Under the pieces are notes generated by a model. That model was not told the origin of the DNA. It saw only the letters and a list, made by a program, of their open reading frames with translations, and made no database searches. The translations under genes and the position numbers were made by a program. 64,000 nucleotides of DNA from Symbiodinium natans. Taxonomy: Eukaryota; Sar; Dinophyceae; Suessiales; Symbiodiniaceae. Shown in pieces: positions 1 through 11,839 of the stretch (the first letter of the stretch is position 1; each line of letters starts with the position of its first letter). The stretch covers positions 99,501 through 163,500 of the forward strand of contig CAJNDS010002079.1 of assembly GCA_905221605.1 (NCBI GenBank). Direction: 5' to 3'.

Positions 1-838
1 TAAGGGCCACCTTTCATTTGCTATCGGAAATACAGCATGGTTTCTCATGCCCTACTCAGAAATAAAAGCTTTCTTCCTGCTGAGCAAGAGACAGAGGACC
101 GGAGCTCAAAATTAGCTCCCAGAGCCCCCAGAATTCAAAATTAATTCCCAGAAGCAAAAAACTAGCTCCCAGAGCTCAAATAGCTCCCGGAGCTCAAAAT
201 TAGCTCCCAGAACTCAAAATCAGGTCCCGGAGCTTAAAATTAGCTCCCGGAGCTCAAAATTAGCTCCCGGACTCCCGAAGCTCAAAATAAGCTCCCGGAG
301 TTCAACATTGTCTTGCAGAAGAGCGCAAAATTAGCTCCCCGGAGCTCAAAATCAACTCCTCGGAGCTCAAAATTAGCTCCCAAAGCGCAAAATTAGCTCC
401 AATGCTCAAAACTAGCTCCGGAGCTCAAAATGACCTCCCGGAGCTCAAAATTAGCTCCCAGAGCTGAAAATTAGCTCGCAAAGCTCAAAATTAGCTCCCA
501 AAGCTCAAAATTAGCTTCCGGAGCTCAAAATTAGCTCCCCAAGCTCACAAAAAGCTCCCGGAGCTCAAAATTAGCTCTTAACGCTCCCGGGGCTTAAAAT
601 TAGCTCCCAAAGCTCAAAATTAGCTCCTGGAGCTCAAAATTAGCTCCCAATTTCAAAATTAGCTCCCGAAATTCAAAACTAGCTCGCGGAGCTCAAAATT
701 AGCTCCCGGAGCTCAAAAGTAACTCCCCCCGAGTCCCGAGCTCAAAATTAGCTCCCAAAGCCCCAGAGCTCAAAATTAGCTCCCAGAGCTCAAAATTAGC
801 TCCCAGAGCTCAAAATTAACTCCCGGACCTCAAAAGAC
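1..838. repeat. 20-bp hairpin minisatellite
   Basis: Roughly 35-40 degenerate copies of a unit close to GGAGCTCAAAATTAGCTCC plus a short CCG spacer fill this stretch. Each unit is an inverted repeat (GGAGCT ... AGCTCC around a CAAAATT loop), so every copy could fold as a small hairpin. Copies differ by point changes and one- to ten-base indels, as expected of an old array. It starts before the window, so its true length is unknown. No ORF is supported here. Confidence 0.9.
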
Positions 839-889
839 GATTGTGTACTTAGGTATAAAGGAAATGGCCAAATAGACCCTAAAGGTCTC

Positions 890-965
890 GGCCACATATA
901 TATATATATATATATACATGTGAAAAAATATGGGCAAAATATATACATATATACATATATATGCT
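890..965. repeat. AT/TATACA microsatellite
   Basis: A run of alternating TA, then TATACA-type steps, directly after the minisatellite. No coding signal is visible. Confidence 0.85.
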
Positions 966-2094
966 CCCCCCCTAGAACCTACCTCGAAGCCTCCTGTCGT
1001 GCTTTCTAGACTACGTTACGACTCTACTAGTCTTATACCCCGCAACCTTTCAAACCAAGATAATGATACGAAATATTGTTGATTATTCCCTGTCTAAAAG
1101 CACCTGAAACCGTTCAGACGAAAATAATGGTACTAAGTATTGCTGTAGTATTCCCTGTCTACAAACACACTAAACCGTTCAAACTAAGGTAATGATACGA
1201 AGTAAGATTCAAGAGTTCTGGGCATCTTGGTCCAAGGTTCTTGGTTCCACGGGCCTGGCTGCATGAAGTTCGATTTTTCAACGCCGGTTTCAATGCTGAA
1301 TTTTGCTGAGCACGATCCGGCATACACGGTCCCTTTCGATTATGTAGTAATGTTCGTATACACAAATACATGTGTGCGTGTGCGCGCATATGTACAGACG
1401 TGTGGTCGCATATCTGTATACACGCAGGATTCGAGGTAGGTCTTGGGGGGGGGTACGTTTTTATGTATATATATTTTTATTTTTGTATTTATTTAGTTAT
1501 TTATTTATCATATATATACATATACTTATCATATATATATATATATATCGAAACCACGGATCCCGAAATCTAAGAACCCCTTCCCCCCATTTTGAGGTTA
1601 GGACATCTGAGGATCTAACAAGATGGGTGGTCAAAGACGCTGCCCATCGTTTCAAGATTCCCCCCCAAGCCCTCAACCATAAACCCTAAACCTTTAATCC
1701 TAAACCATGTTTTTGGAGCTCAAAGCCTCGAGAAGTCAATCCTCAGACCCAGTTTCCGTTTAAAGGTGGACGGTTTTATTGTCCAGGTGTCGTTCCGGAG
1801 CTTTTTCAATGTTGTGCCGTGCTTCACAGTAGAATTTAAAAATCAGAAATGCCATTTCGGGCTCCAGGTTGGGTGCAAAGCTTACATCATAGGGCTTGAA
1901 AGAATTAGGGTAATCCAGCGCAGGCAACATCACACAAGCTGGATTTCATCTCAAGCACGCCTTCTGCAGACTGCCGTACTTTGCGAACGTAGCCAGTTCT
2001 AGCTGGCACCAAAGACGCTGGAAGTATTCGTCGTCCCACAACCTGGCGAGATACTGTGTGCATGCACCGGACATCACCCACACACCACCCTCCC
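966..2094. other. non-coding spacer
   Basis: I see no supported gene. The stretch has two near-copies of a 'gata(c)gaa..att/gtattgttg' segment (about 1060-1100 and 1127-1160) that look like an old short duplication, a poly-G tract at about 1444 and AT-rich simple sequence at 1455-1550. Open frames here are short and of low complexity. Confidence 0.5.
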
Positions 2095-2450
2095 CATGTA
2101 CATATACATACACAACACATAATATGCATATACATATACACATGCATTACACATGCACAAACATATACATATGCTTAGATACGTCGGCATATGTATATAT
2201 ATATATATATAAATAGATATACAAATATATACAGACATACACATATACATCTACATCAAAATACACATAGACAGATACATACATATATGCATATACATGC
2301 ATATATGCATATATGTATATATATACATACATAAATATACACATACACACTAATGATGTACACATGCATGAAATATACATCAACAGATACATACATAAGT
2401 ACATACATAACCCACAAACAAATATAGAAGCATAAGCATAAACATATACA
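2095..2450. repeat. TACATA/CATATA simple-sequence tract
   Basis: About 350 bases of loosely periodic TACATA, CATACA and TATATA steps. Long open frames through it on either strand translate to YVYMYI-type low-complexity peptide and are not genes. Confidence 0.9.
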
Positions 2451-2483
2451 TGCTTGCTCATGTCATTCCCGTTGATGTCCACG

Positions 2484-2578
2484 CTCCCTCCCTCCCCTCC
2501 CCTCCCCTCCCCCCCCCTCCCCCTCCCCCTCCCCTCCCTCCCCTCCCCTCCCCTCCCTCCCTCCCCTCCCCCTCCCTC

Positions 2579-2616
<38 letters not shown>

Positions 2617-2642
2617 TCTCCTCCTCTCTCTTTCTCTCTCCC

Positions 2643-2682
<40 letters not shown>
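2484..2682. repeat. polypyrimidine (CCCTCC)n/(CT)n tract
   Basis: About 200 bases with C and T almost exclusively on the plus strand: CCCTCC-type repeats first, then (CT)n. Such mirror-type purine/pyrimidine tracts can form triplex DNA. No gene. Confidence 0.9.
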
Positions 2683-2686
<4 letters not shown>

Positions 2687-3067
2687 CACGCAGGGCGGGG
2701 CTACTGAGTGGACCACGTTACAGGTACCCGTAAGGGACCGACAGGCTATGTGAACCCTCCAAACCCTGCGACGCTGCTGCTCAAGTAACTCCAAAAGCCG
2801 CTGGACTTGAGACGTTAGGTTCGGCCGAACCACCACCTCCCTGCACGCCGCTTCAGCTCTTGAATATATGAGCAAGAGGTCAGTCGTCGCCTCTCCCCAG
2901 CCTCCTCTACGGTACACTTACTTGGTGCCGGAGGGCGGCCGTGACGACAGAGTAGGTGGGGGAAGAGTATGGGCGGCAAAAGCTCACCACTACTGTTACA
3001 ACATATATACACACATACACATACGCATATTCAGGTAGGACGAAAGTTCGACCCACGACAAAGACAT

Positions 3068-3070
<3 letters not shown>
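2683..3070. other. unique spacer between satellites
   Basis: No supported gene. The sequence is of normal complexity, but open frames on both strands are short and run out into the flanking simple repeats. Confidence 0.4.
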
Positions 3071-3108
<38 letters not shown>

Positions 3109-3110
3109 CA
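3071..3110. repeat. (CA)n microsatellite
   Basis: An almost pure CA dinucleotide run of about 40 bases with one CG step. Confidence 0.95.
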
Positions 3111-3304
3111 GGGAAGCGTGGCAAGGCCACGCCCCATCCCCCTGAGGACTCCTAGCACAGGAGGGCTCCACCCTTTCAAAATAGTAATATGTTTTTGTTC
3201 GGGTGGATGACGACTCCGCTGCGCAGGCTATGTTGAATCTGCATGTTCGCGACTCCGCGACTCCGCAACATGTTCATGTCTTGGTAGGTCGAAACTTTCG
3301 TCCT

Positions 3305-4015
3305 GCCCATGTACGCATACAAATACAGATACATATACATACACAATATATATATATACACATATACATATAGAAGTATACATTACATATACATATACAT
3401 AAACAAATACATATATACTATATATACACATGTATACACATGCACATACACATACACATACACGCAGACATAGACATTGACAGATATATATATATATATA
3501 CATACATATGTGTATGTGTGGTTTATTAAACAAATGTATACATACGTATATATCTCCACATCAAAACATATACACATACACACACATATACATACACACC
3601 TGCATATGCATATGCATATGCATATACATATGCGTCTACACATACAAATATATGAATATAGGCATACAGAATACACATACATACTACACATACATATCAC
3701 ACATAGGTGTGTGTATATAAATACACAACTACATACATACATACATACATACATACATACATACATACATACATACATACATACATACATACATACATAC
3801 ATACATACATCCATGCATGCATGCATGCATACATACATACATACACACACACATACAGACAGACAGACAGACAAACATACAAACATACATACATACATAC
3901 ATACATACATACATACATACATACATACTAATACATACATGCATACATACATACATACATACGTACAACATTCAATCATACATACACACATACATGCATG
4001 CATACCCACAGACAT
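3305..4015. repeat. (CATA)n and related tetranucleotide satellites
   Basis: A 700-base block of CATA/TACA repeats. The purest stretches are about 3731-3810 and 3880-3930, broken by (CATG)n at about 3812-3830 and (CAGA)n at about 3855-3872. The 200-residue open frames on both strands consist of IHTYIHTY or MYVCMYVC repeats and are artefacts of the satellite. Confidence 0.95.
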
Positions 4016-5041
4016 GCATGGTTACTCACAAAAGTACTTACTCGCTAACTCGCTCGCTCACTCACTCACTCACTTACTCTGTCTCTGACCTTTTCAGTCT
4101 CTTTCTTTATTTCTTACTTAGTTGCTTACTTGCTTACTTTACTCACTCACTTACTTAATTGATGAGTTACACACACATGCATACATACATGCTTCCTTAC
4201 TTACATCCCTCAATCCACACATGCATGGATGGATGGTTGGATGGTTGGATGGATGTTGGTATGTGTACATGCAAGCACATATGTACGTAGGTAGGTAGGC
4301 TGCCAGTACGTATCCATGTATGATCTGGATGTTTCAAGCTTAACATATCAATCAGCATACAAGTTTGTGCAAGCTGCCATACAAAAGACAGATGTCAGCA
4401 CACCACCACAGAACAAGGCCGTGAGAATGCCGCAAATCATGCAAACATTAGCAGAAGTGTCCTGGGCAATGTGCATGCATGCAGCATCGAATCTAGTCGT
4501 ACTATGGATAAAGGATAATATCACAACATCGCAGAAGCTTCAAGCAAGGAGTTTAAGTAATTGAATGAATTGTGGCAGTCTCGAAACCAGTCTCGAACCC
4601 AACACTGTGTTCCTCCAGCCAGGCGACACCAGCATAGAGGATGACCGCGCAACGAAAACTGGGAGCGCCTGGATCTGTCGTTGCTTTAGCTCGTGATCTG
4701 TCTGGTGCACGCAGGCACGATCCACCCAAAGCGACGTTGGCCAGAAAAGGTGAACGGCATGCTGCCCGAGAAAGAACATGAGAAAAAACACGCCCACAGG
4801 CAAGTAGACCAAGACGGGCAGTAACCTTAGTAGGTACGGGTCTCAGATGCTGCGGCTTCGAATCACTTATAGCAGGAAAGGGTCAAACACGCAGCACAAT
4901 CCCAAGTGTCCATGTACCTATCTAACATATACATAGACATATACATATATATATATAATATATACACACACACTTCTTTGACCCGTATACCATATAACAT
5001 CATATGCCCCTACAAACCCTATAAGACTCTGAAGGGAACCC
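4016..5041. other. gene-poor spacer
   Basis: No supported gene. An open frame at 4316-4564 (+, 82 codons) has normal composition but no recognisable similarity, no splice context and no partner, so I do not call it. A short (CTCA)n run lies at about 4050-4075, (GGAT)n at about 4227-4252 and a TATA-rich patch at 4920-4965. Confidence 0.4.
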
Positions 5042-5382
5042 TTACCCTAAACCCCCACCCCAAAACCCTAAACCCTGAACCCTTATTGATATTATGAATA
5101 AACACGAGAAAATACTAATCATAACAAAAGTACTAATAAGAAGTAGTCATATTGCTATGGCTATACAAGGCAAATGGAGCCTTAGGGTAAATGCAGAGAA
5201 GCGATGGATTGTCTCCGAGGTTGCCAGCGCTTCCGGTACGAAAAGCCATGACTGCAGTGGCCAGCACCCATGTAATCCTGGGTTTAGGGTTTAGGGTTTA
5301 GGGTTTGGGGTTTAGGGTTTAGGGTTTAGGGTTTAGGGTTTAGGGTTTAGGGTTTAGGGTTTAGGGTTTAGGGTTTAGGGTT
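5042..5382. repeat. interstitial telomere-type tracts
   Basis: A short degenerate C-strand patch (CCCTAAA variants, about 5042-5078) is followed at 5282-5382 by about 14 near-perfect copies of TTTAGGG. The heptamer is the telomere repeat of plants and of dinoflagellates. The two patches have opposite orientation. Confidence 0.95.
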
Positions 5383-6647
5383 CTTCAAGGGTTTCAGGAC
5401 TTTCGGCTGCTTTTGAGCGTTTTGTCTAGGCGTTGGAGCCAAGGAACATACTTCAAGCTCCCATAAGAAGGTGATACACTTACTACAAACATCGATCCTT
5501 CGATGGTGCGGAAAACTCAGTTCCTTCACAAGGGCCCAAGATCAAGGAGCACGCGACGGCAGCTGACAAGTTGAGATACAGGCACAGGTTCAGGTACTTC
5601 GCCCAGCGCGCAGTACCCCAGCGATGGCTCACGAAGACCTGCAGATCCACAATGGTAGGAGCACAGCAGACATCGAGCTCTCATCCATCAACCCACGCCA
5701 CAGACACTGCCTCCTACCACAAGCAAGCAATGGACACACAGGCCGTTAGTATGGATAGCATCTGGGGCTTCTAGAAGGCATCTCAGGGCCACAGCCCTGC
5801 CACCACGCCTGTAAAGCCTAAAACCCTACTAGCACCGTGGATGCTAATAATTATAACTTGTAGCCCGGATTGTAGCCCTTTATGTTCACTCCCGGGGTAT
5901 TGACGGTCCGGTTAGAAGGTAGTGGGGCGTCTATAGGTATGCACAACCTTGAGCCCGAAGACCTTGCGCCCCAAAGAGTCCGACAAACGGCTGCCAGCAG
6001 ATCAATGTCCAGCGAGATGGATGGCTTTTCGGATGACAGCACCCCTAAACCCTACACGGTGGCATGTGTGAGTTGAATTCCTTTCCCAAACGTTCCCTCC
6101 CAAAGACCTGTCAGGACTGTAGGAACTGCGGAAAGTAGGGCCCGCAGCAATGGGGTTTAGGCTTAGGGTTTAAGTTTAGGCTATATACCCCCAAACCGAA
6201 ACCCTAAACTTCCCAGTCCCAACCCCGATAGCCCTATAGCCCCGCAACCCTAGCTCCCTGGTCCAGGCAAGCGTTTAGGGCTTTGGGTTTAGGGTTTACC
6301 CTATGAAACTCTACTATATTGGACCGCCCACACACTCTTCAACATGAACAAGCGAGAATGCGGTAGAGGCACATCCACTCGCTCAGTGCAGGTTGTGGAC
6401 TCGAAAATTCGAGATCCGGACTCTTGCACCTTTCCGGCAAAGATGGGCGTTGAGGGTTTGAGGCTTCCGGGGTTTAGAATGATTTAGGGTTTGGGGTTTA
6501 GAATATATGAGGTTTAGGGTTTAGGTTTTGTCATTCCCTACCATATGGAGTTTTCCCAGAGAGGGTCTTCTTGCCAGGAGGAGCAGTTATCTTCGACAAA
6601 ATCGAAAAGATGCGAAAACCTCCGGCTTCAAATTTGCCGAATTTGGC
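5383..6647. other. gene-free spacer with scattered telomere-type units
   Basis: No gene supported. Isolated TTTAGGG or CCCTAAA units recur (about 6150-6215, 6270-6300, 6480-6530), giving the impression of unique DNA repeatedly patched with one to four telomere units. Confidence 0.5.
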
Positions 6648-6767
6648 TTAGGGTTTAGGGTCTAGGGTTTAGGGTTTAGGGTTTAGGGTTTAGGGTTTAG
6701 GGCTTAGGGCTTAGGGTTTAGGGTTCAGGGTGTAGGGTGTAGGGTGTAGGGTGTAGGGTGGGGTTGG
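6648..6767 (+). repeat. TTTAGGG tract with GGGTGTA variant block
   Basis: About nine TTTAGGG units, then four consecutive GGGTGTA units ending at about 6762. A homogenised variant block suggests local unit expansion after the tract formed. Confidence 0.9.
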
Positions 6768-6901
6768 TCTTCGTTTTAACATGAACTCATAGTGCCGGCG
6801 CCTTTCAACCAGCGACTTAATCGGTAGAGCCCCAAAGTCCAACCCGCAAGTGGGATATATACCAGAGGTCCACCCAGAGCCGTTAAGGTTTCAGGGGTCT
6901 T

Positions 6902-6953
6902 AAGCTTTAGGGTTTAGGGTTCAGGGTTTAGGGTCTAGGGTTTAGGGTTCAGG
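6902..6953 (+). repeat. TTTAGGG tract
   Basis: Seven degenerate G-strand telomere-type units. Confidence 0.9.
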
Positions 6954-8610
6954 GGCCTTTCAAGTTGCGACAAACTTCCCTGTCTTCGGAATCTCGCGCT
7001 GATGGTTTGTCAGAACGGTATGAAGTCAAAGATCTTGTGCTTCTCTGCTGGGAGTTCAGTCCGACTTCAATGAGCATCGGAAATTGTAGGAGTTGAGTTG
7101 TTGGGGATTCTGCTCGAATGTTTAGGGTTGAGGGATGGTCATTCGCACCAATGAGCAGAATGGAAAAAGCGGGGTTAACGGAATGAAAACGAATGAAACG
7201 GAATGGCAACTGGAATGACGCGGAATGATCTCGAATGCTTTCACATGGCGACAACAATTCACAACCACACCTCCAAAGAAGGGGTCTTACCGTAAAAAGT
7301 ATAAAGGTTTAGAGGCAGGGTGTCAGATCAGAACGCGCTTTTAGGATCACAGGTTTCCGGGTGGGGGGTTTAAGGCTTAAGGGCCTATAGGGATTTCAGA
7401 GCTGTAAGGTTCTTACAGGTTTCACATCCTCTTGTGTTGAAGAGGGGTTGTCTACTGTGTTGTCATCGAAGGCCAAATGCAGCAAAACCGAGAGACGGGC
7501 TCATGTTGAGGATTTCTGTGTTCTTGTTAAGGAACCATTTTTTAAATTTAAGCTACCACAAGAAGGAAACCCTATTATTTACTTTAGACTCCTAGTATGG
7601 CAACTTAAACTAAGCTTCTTAACAATAACCCAGTTTAAATGTTATCGGCCAAAGGATTCAGAGCGACGGGCTGTCAGGTAGGGCAACGGCAACCAGTTCA
7701 TGCCACATCAACGGTAAACAGTTCATGCCGCATCCCGTTCGGTGCCTCTGAACACACCGTACAATGGCGACTTTTGTTTCAGCTTCTACAGGGCACCCCA
7801 TGTAACACTCACAGAAGATGGAGGCTTGGAGAAACCATGACAACCCCAACATGTTTACTAATATTATTGTTATTATTTTTAGTATTATTAGTATTATACA
7901 TATGGTCAGGACAAACAGCTCCATGTTGGACTCCAATTCAGTGGTGCCTCTTGCATTGTCGGTATCTTGTCCGGGCGGAGCCCACCCGCAGCCAAAAGAC
8001 CTGCAAGCTCACTCTTCTGAATCATCCGTGCTTGACACGAGGCGGGGTACTCCAACCCAGTGAAGCCGTGTACCGCTACCGTGAGCTGCTTGGACAGAGT
8101 TGGAAGGACGGCTTCTCGTTTACAGGTAAAAACTGCATGATCCGGAGCATTCCTGAACCCGAAACGCTGCGCCGGTCTAGAACTCTGTACCCGAGATGCG
8201 GTTCGGCTTTTCTGTGGATCCAAATTTCTGAGGCTATAGGACCAGGGTTTCTGACCCGAAGCCCTAAACCCTAATGAGGCATACTTGGACCGCAAGGTTC
8301 CTCTTGCGTGAAAGGAATTGAGATAACAAAGGCTCTTCGGATTCGGTGCATAGGGGCGTTAAGTAGATTCGGCGAGGGTTGTGCTACGGCGTTGCTGATA
8401 TAAAAAAAGGCTTGTAGCAGTCATAGTATCGGAAGTTCGAGAGCACCATGTCGTACATTACCTTACCAACCAGTCTCCTGTAGTACTTATGCATTCAAGC
8501 AGCGCAAAACAAAGGGAAGCCTTCTCACATGGTGGGCCACCGCGAGCCGGCCCCCGTGGCATACTATTGCTATATTATTGCTATTTTATGGAACAACAGA
8601 AAGAACAACA
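6954..8610. other. gene-poor spacer
   Basis: No supported gene. Open frames at 7639-8274 (+) and 7906-8295 (-) overlap on opposite strands, have no recognisable domains and end in or near telomere-type units. A (GGAAT)-rich patch (about 7140-7230, GAATG repeated) resembles short pentamer repeats. Confidence 0.35.
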
Positions 8611-8648
8611 AAACCATCATCATCATCATCATCATCATCATTATCATG

Positions 8649-8680
<32 letters not shown>

Positions 8681-8681
8681 A
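8611..8681. repeat. (ATC)n trinucleotide repeat
   Basis: About 22 CAT/ATC units with two interruptions. The poly-His or poly-Ile peptides it encodes are not supported as protein. Confidence 0.95.
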
Positions 8682-8810
8682 GTAGCAGTGATAAGACTAA
8701 ATACGAATGGTAATGATCATGATATCTCCATATTTCAACCTGCCCCGCGGTTAGAGTCACCCCTTTAGTGAGCTGTATAATGTCGTGTATGATTCTTTCA
8801 TCATCGACCC

Positions 8811-8884
8811 CTAAACCCTAAACCCCAAACCCTAAACCCTAAACCCTAAACCCTAAACCCCTAAACCCTAAACCCTAAACCCTG
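8811..8884 (-). repeat. CCCTAAA tract
   Basis: About ten C-strand telomere-type units, opposite in orientation to the tracts at 5.3 and 6.7 kb. Confidence 0.95.
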
Positions 8885-9931
8885 GAGAGCCTAAACCGAT
8901 AGCAGCAAAGCTTTGGTGCACCTGGCAAGCCCTGTACGAAGAGAACTCCGCGATTGGCCAGAAGCCTCGTTGCGTTTCAGAGGAAGATTTGGTGTCTGTG
9001 GGTCTTGACATGCACAGGATCCTATGATTTAGGGTTTAGGGCCTAGGGTTTTTCGGATTTAGGGCCTAGGGGTTTAGGAAACTTTGGATTGTGTAGGGTT
9101 ATATAAGGGGCATCACTTCTTCGCGCGGCCACTACTTCGAAGCTGACCTCCCTAGCCACGAAACACAGAGGGTCTTGAGCTTTTCGCGGTGCGGTTTGGT
9201 GGAGAAGGCTTACTTTGTGGGTAAGTTAAGGCATTGAAACCCTAAACCCAAAATCCTAAACCCTAAACCCTATGAACACCAACCCCAAACAACACTCGCT
9301 TAAGCACAGTGGATCTTTCTAAACCGCGACTAGGGGCGCCTCACTTGGGGGGTTTAGGATTTAGGGCTGAACCCCTTGCGGATTGCTTTTGACTTCTTAG
9401 GAAGCATGCTAACCTGTCACTTCGAGACCTCACATACTTGACACCAGGCCGCCTTTGGTCGTACAACACGAGGTCCAACCATCTCCATCAGCCCCAGTTT
9501 AAAACTTGCCGCGAGCTGACACTCCGAATTTGTCACTAGATTCTAAGCCCGATGTACATCGTGTTGCCGGCCTACAGCTGAAACACTTCGTTTCACGAAG
9601 CATCAAGTGTTTAGGGTTTAAGGTTAACGCCCGACTCCAAACCCAGTAAACCCTGGCTCAAGCAATCATGCCCAGCACCCAAAACCATCTTAAAGCCGAA
9701 CTAACCCTATTGTATGCCTTCTGACGGAAAGCTTAGTAAACCCTTCTCAAAGCCCCCTAAAACCCTAAACCCTAAACCCTAAACCCTAAACCCTAAACCC
9801 TCCCGAAGCCACCTTAGGAAGCCCAGGCGCTTGGGTGCCGTCGTGGCGCGAAACAGCCCCTCTGCTTTCACATCTTCGAAAGACTCAGGTCTCCGAAGAC
9901 GGCGGGCCATGGTCCACTTTTTCTTCTTTTT
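8885..9931. other. gene-free spacer with telomere-type patches
   Basis: No gene. G-strand units occur at about 9027-9080, C-strand units at about 9237-9271 and about 9757-9802 (six units). Confidence 0.5.
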
Positions 9932-10140
9932 TAGGGGGGGGGGGGGGGGGGGGTTGGGTTTAGGGTTTAGGGTTTAGGGTTTAGGGTTTAGGGTTTAGGG
10001 TTTAGGGTTTAGGGTTTAGGGTTGAGGGTTTAGGGTTTAGGGTTTAGGGTTTAAGGTTTAGGGTTTAGGGTTTAGGGTTTAGGGCTTCAGGGTTTGAGGG
10101 TTGGTGGGTGTAAGGTTTAGGGTTATAGGGCTTACTGTAC
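9932..10140 (+). repeat. poly-G run plus long TTTAGGG tract
   Basis: A run of about 21 G at 9933-9953 leads straight into about 18 TTTAGGG units with few errors (to about 10086), followed by degenerate units. Both parts can form G-quadruplexes. Confidence 0.95.
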
Positions 10141-10957
10141 GAGTGTTTCGGGGGCTTGCGAGGGATCTTTACCACAAGAGTTCTCTAATGGTTTGGGGTA
10201 CAAGGTTTAGGGTTTACCTGTGCCCCAAAGACCTATATTAACTATACTGCTTTTGGAAAAGTTACATCCCACAATCATAATAAGGAGTTGACCTTCTGGG
10301 TTTATATGCAGGGCCTAGGATGAAAATTGTTGGACTTTTCGGATGGGATTGTTTATATCTCCTTGAAAGGCTACTACAGGTCACTAGTACTAGATGAGTT
10401 CAGGGCTTAATAAGGTTTGGGGCATAAGGGCTAAAGGGTTTAGGGGGTCAGGGCCGAAGACTTAAGAAGTAGTCTGCATGTTAAATTTGTTGGCCCTTCT
10501 CGATTTGTGGGGTTAACGATTTCGGGTTAAAGGGTTAGGGTTGCAGTTTTTTCCTCATGGGACCTCACGAAACCTTTATGAGCCAGCTTGAAATGATGGC
10601 AGAATGCACTCCAAAGGCATGCCAAAGGCATGCTAAGGACATTTGGATTTCGGGCAGATCAGAATTCGGTAAGTTGGGTACTGGGGTTTAGGCTGCTGCT
10701 TGGGGTACTATAGCGAAAGGCTTTAGCTTTAGGATATTGGAATCGGCTACTAGAGATCACGGTGCTAAGGTTTAGGGCGCTTCTTTGCATAACACCTGAA
10801 GCACCTGTAGTCTCCAATGTAGTTCCTTTTTGGGGTTACCGTATAGGAGCAATCTATAAAACAAGTTAAACCAAAGAAAGGAACTACAATGGAGACCATA
10901 GGTCCAGGAGATGTCACATAAGCACTCACCGGTCCTAAGGAGTCCCATAGGGTTGAA
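10141..10957. other. gene-free spacer
   Basis: No gene supported. Isolated degenerate telomere units recur. The segments at about 10806-10830 and 10874-10895 are reverse complements (AACTACAATGGAGAC and its complement), so the interval 10806-10895 could form a stem with a roughly 45-base loop. Confidence 0.4.
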
Positions 10958-11125
10958 AAGGTTTAGGGTTTAGGATGTAGGGTTTAAGGTTTAGGGTTCA
11001 GGGTTTGGGGTGCAGGGTTTAGGGTAAAAAAAAAACCTAAACCCTAAACCCTAAACTCTAAACTGAAAACCCTAAACCCTAAACCCTAAACCCTAAACCC
11101 CAAATCCGAACCCTAAACCCGAAAC
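10958..11125. repeat. head-to-head telomere-type junction
   Basis: G-strand units (TTTAGGG and variants, 10958-11025) meet C-strand units (CCCTAAA, 11036-11125) across an A-rich centre of about ten A. The order 5'-(TTTAGGG)n-(CCCTAAA)n-3' is what joining two chromosome ends would leave. Short tracts of both polarities are common nearby, so other origins are possible. Confidence 0.9.
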
Positions 11126-11305
11126 CCCGAGCAGTCCGCCTCCATAAACCCGAAACCAATAGCCGAAGTCCTGAATCCCCAGAATTGATCCCAGCCCTGA
11201 ACGGTTAGACCCACGGGGCGAACAAGGGAACCCGTCGTTGCTGAGTTCACAAGCCCTTTTTGGACACTTTCAATTCAGTAGGGTATATTAGTATCCCGTA
11301 AAGTG

Positions 11306-11342
11306 CCCTAAACCCTAAACCCTAAACCCTAAACCCTAAACC
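11306..11342 (-). repeat. CCCTAAA tract
   Basis: Five perfect C-strand telomere-type units. Confidence 0.9.
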
Positions 11343-11429
11343 TACTAAGAACCGGTCCAGGATCTTCCCAGCAATTGCACATTCACAGGATGTACCCGGC
11401 AAATCAGGTCGCCGGCGTTCGGCTGCATG

Positions 11430-11650
11430 AGCGTTTAGGGTTTAGGGTTTAGGAGTTTAGGGGTTTAGGGGTTTAGGGGTTTAGGGGTTTAGGGGTTTAG
11501 GGGTTTACGGGTTTAGGGGTTTAGGGGTTTAGGGTTTCGGGTTTAGGGTTTAGGGTTTCGGGTTTAGGGTTTAGGGTTTAGGGTGTAGGGTTTAGGGTTT
11601 AAGGGCTTTAGGGTTTAGGGTTTGAGGGTTTGAGGGTTTTAGGGCGCCTT
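11430..11650 (+). repeat. TTTAGGG / TTTAGGGG variant tract
   Basis: Starts with TTTAGGG, then about nine consecutive copies of the 8-mer TTTAGGGG (about 11450-11535), then TTTAGGG again with TTTCGGG variants. The homogeneous 8-mer block is distinct from all other tracts in the window. Confidence 0.9.
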
Positions 11651-11735
11651 TATCCGGGCCATCCACCTGCGTGACCTTCATGACTACCATCTGGCTGCTG
11701 GCATCTTTGCCTCATTCGGCCTTTCTTCAGACTCT

Positions 11736-11788
11736 TTAGGGTTTAGGGCTTAGGGTTTAGGGTTTAGGGTTTAGGGTTTAAGGGGAGG

Positions 11789-11836
<48 letters not shown>
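11736..11836 (+). repeat. TTTAGGG tract joined to (GA)n
   Basis: Six telomere-type units run without spacer into GGGAGGGAGG and then about 20 GA dinucleotides. Confidence 0.9.

Positions 11837-11839
<3 letters not shown>

Noticed and set aside
1-838. CRISPR-like array
   Set aside because: Repeats are contiguous and degenerate without unique spacers, and the genome is eukaryotic.
2147-2917. 256-codon minus-strand ORF
   Set aside because: It is almost entirely the CT/GA and TACATA simple repeats read as RERERE and VYVYMY.
3383-4088. Open frames of more than 200 codons on both strands
   Set aside because: They translate the CATA satellite into repeating IHTYIHTY or MYVCMYVC and have no protein character.
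7639-8295. Opposite-strand ORFs of 211 and 129 codons
   Set aside because: They overlap each other, lack domains and lie in a telomere-tract desert; probably chance.
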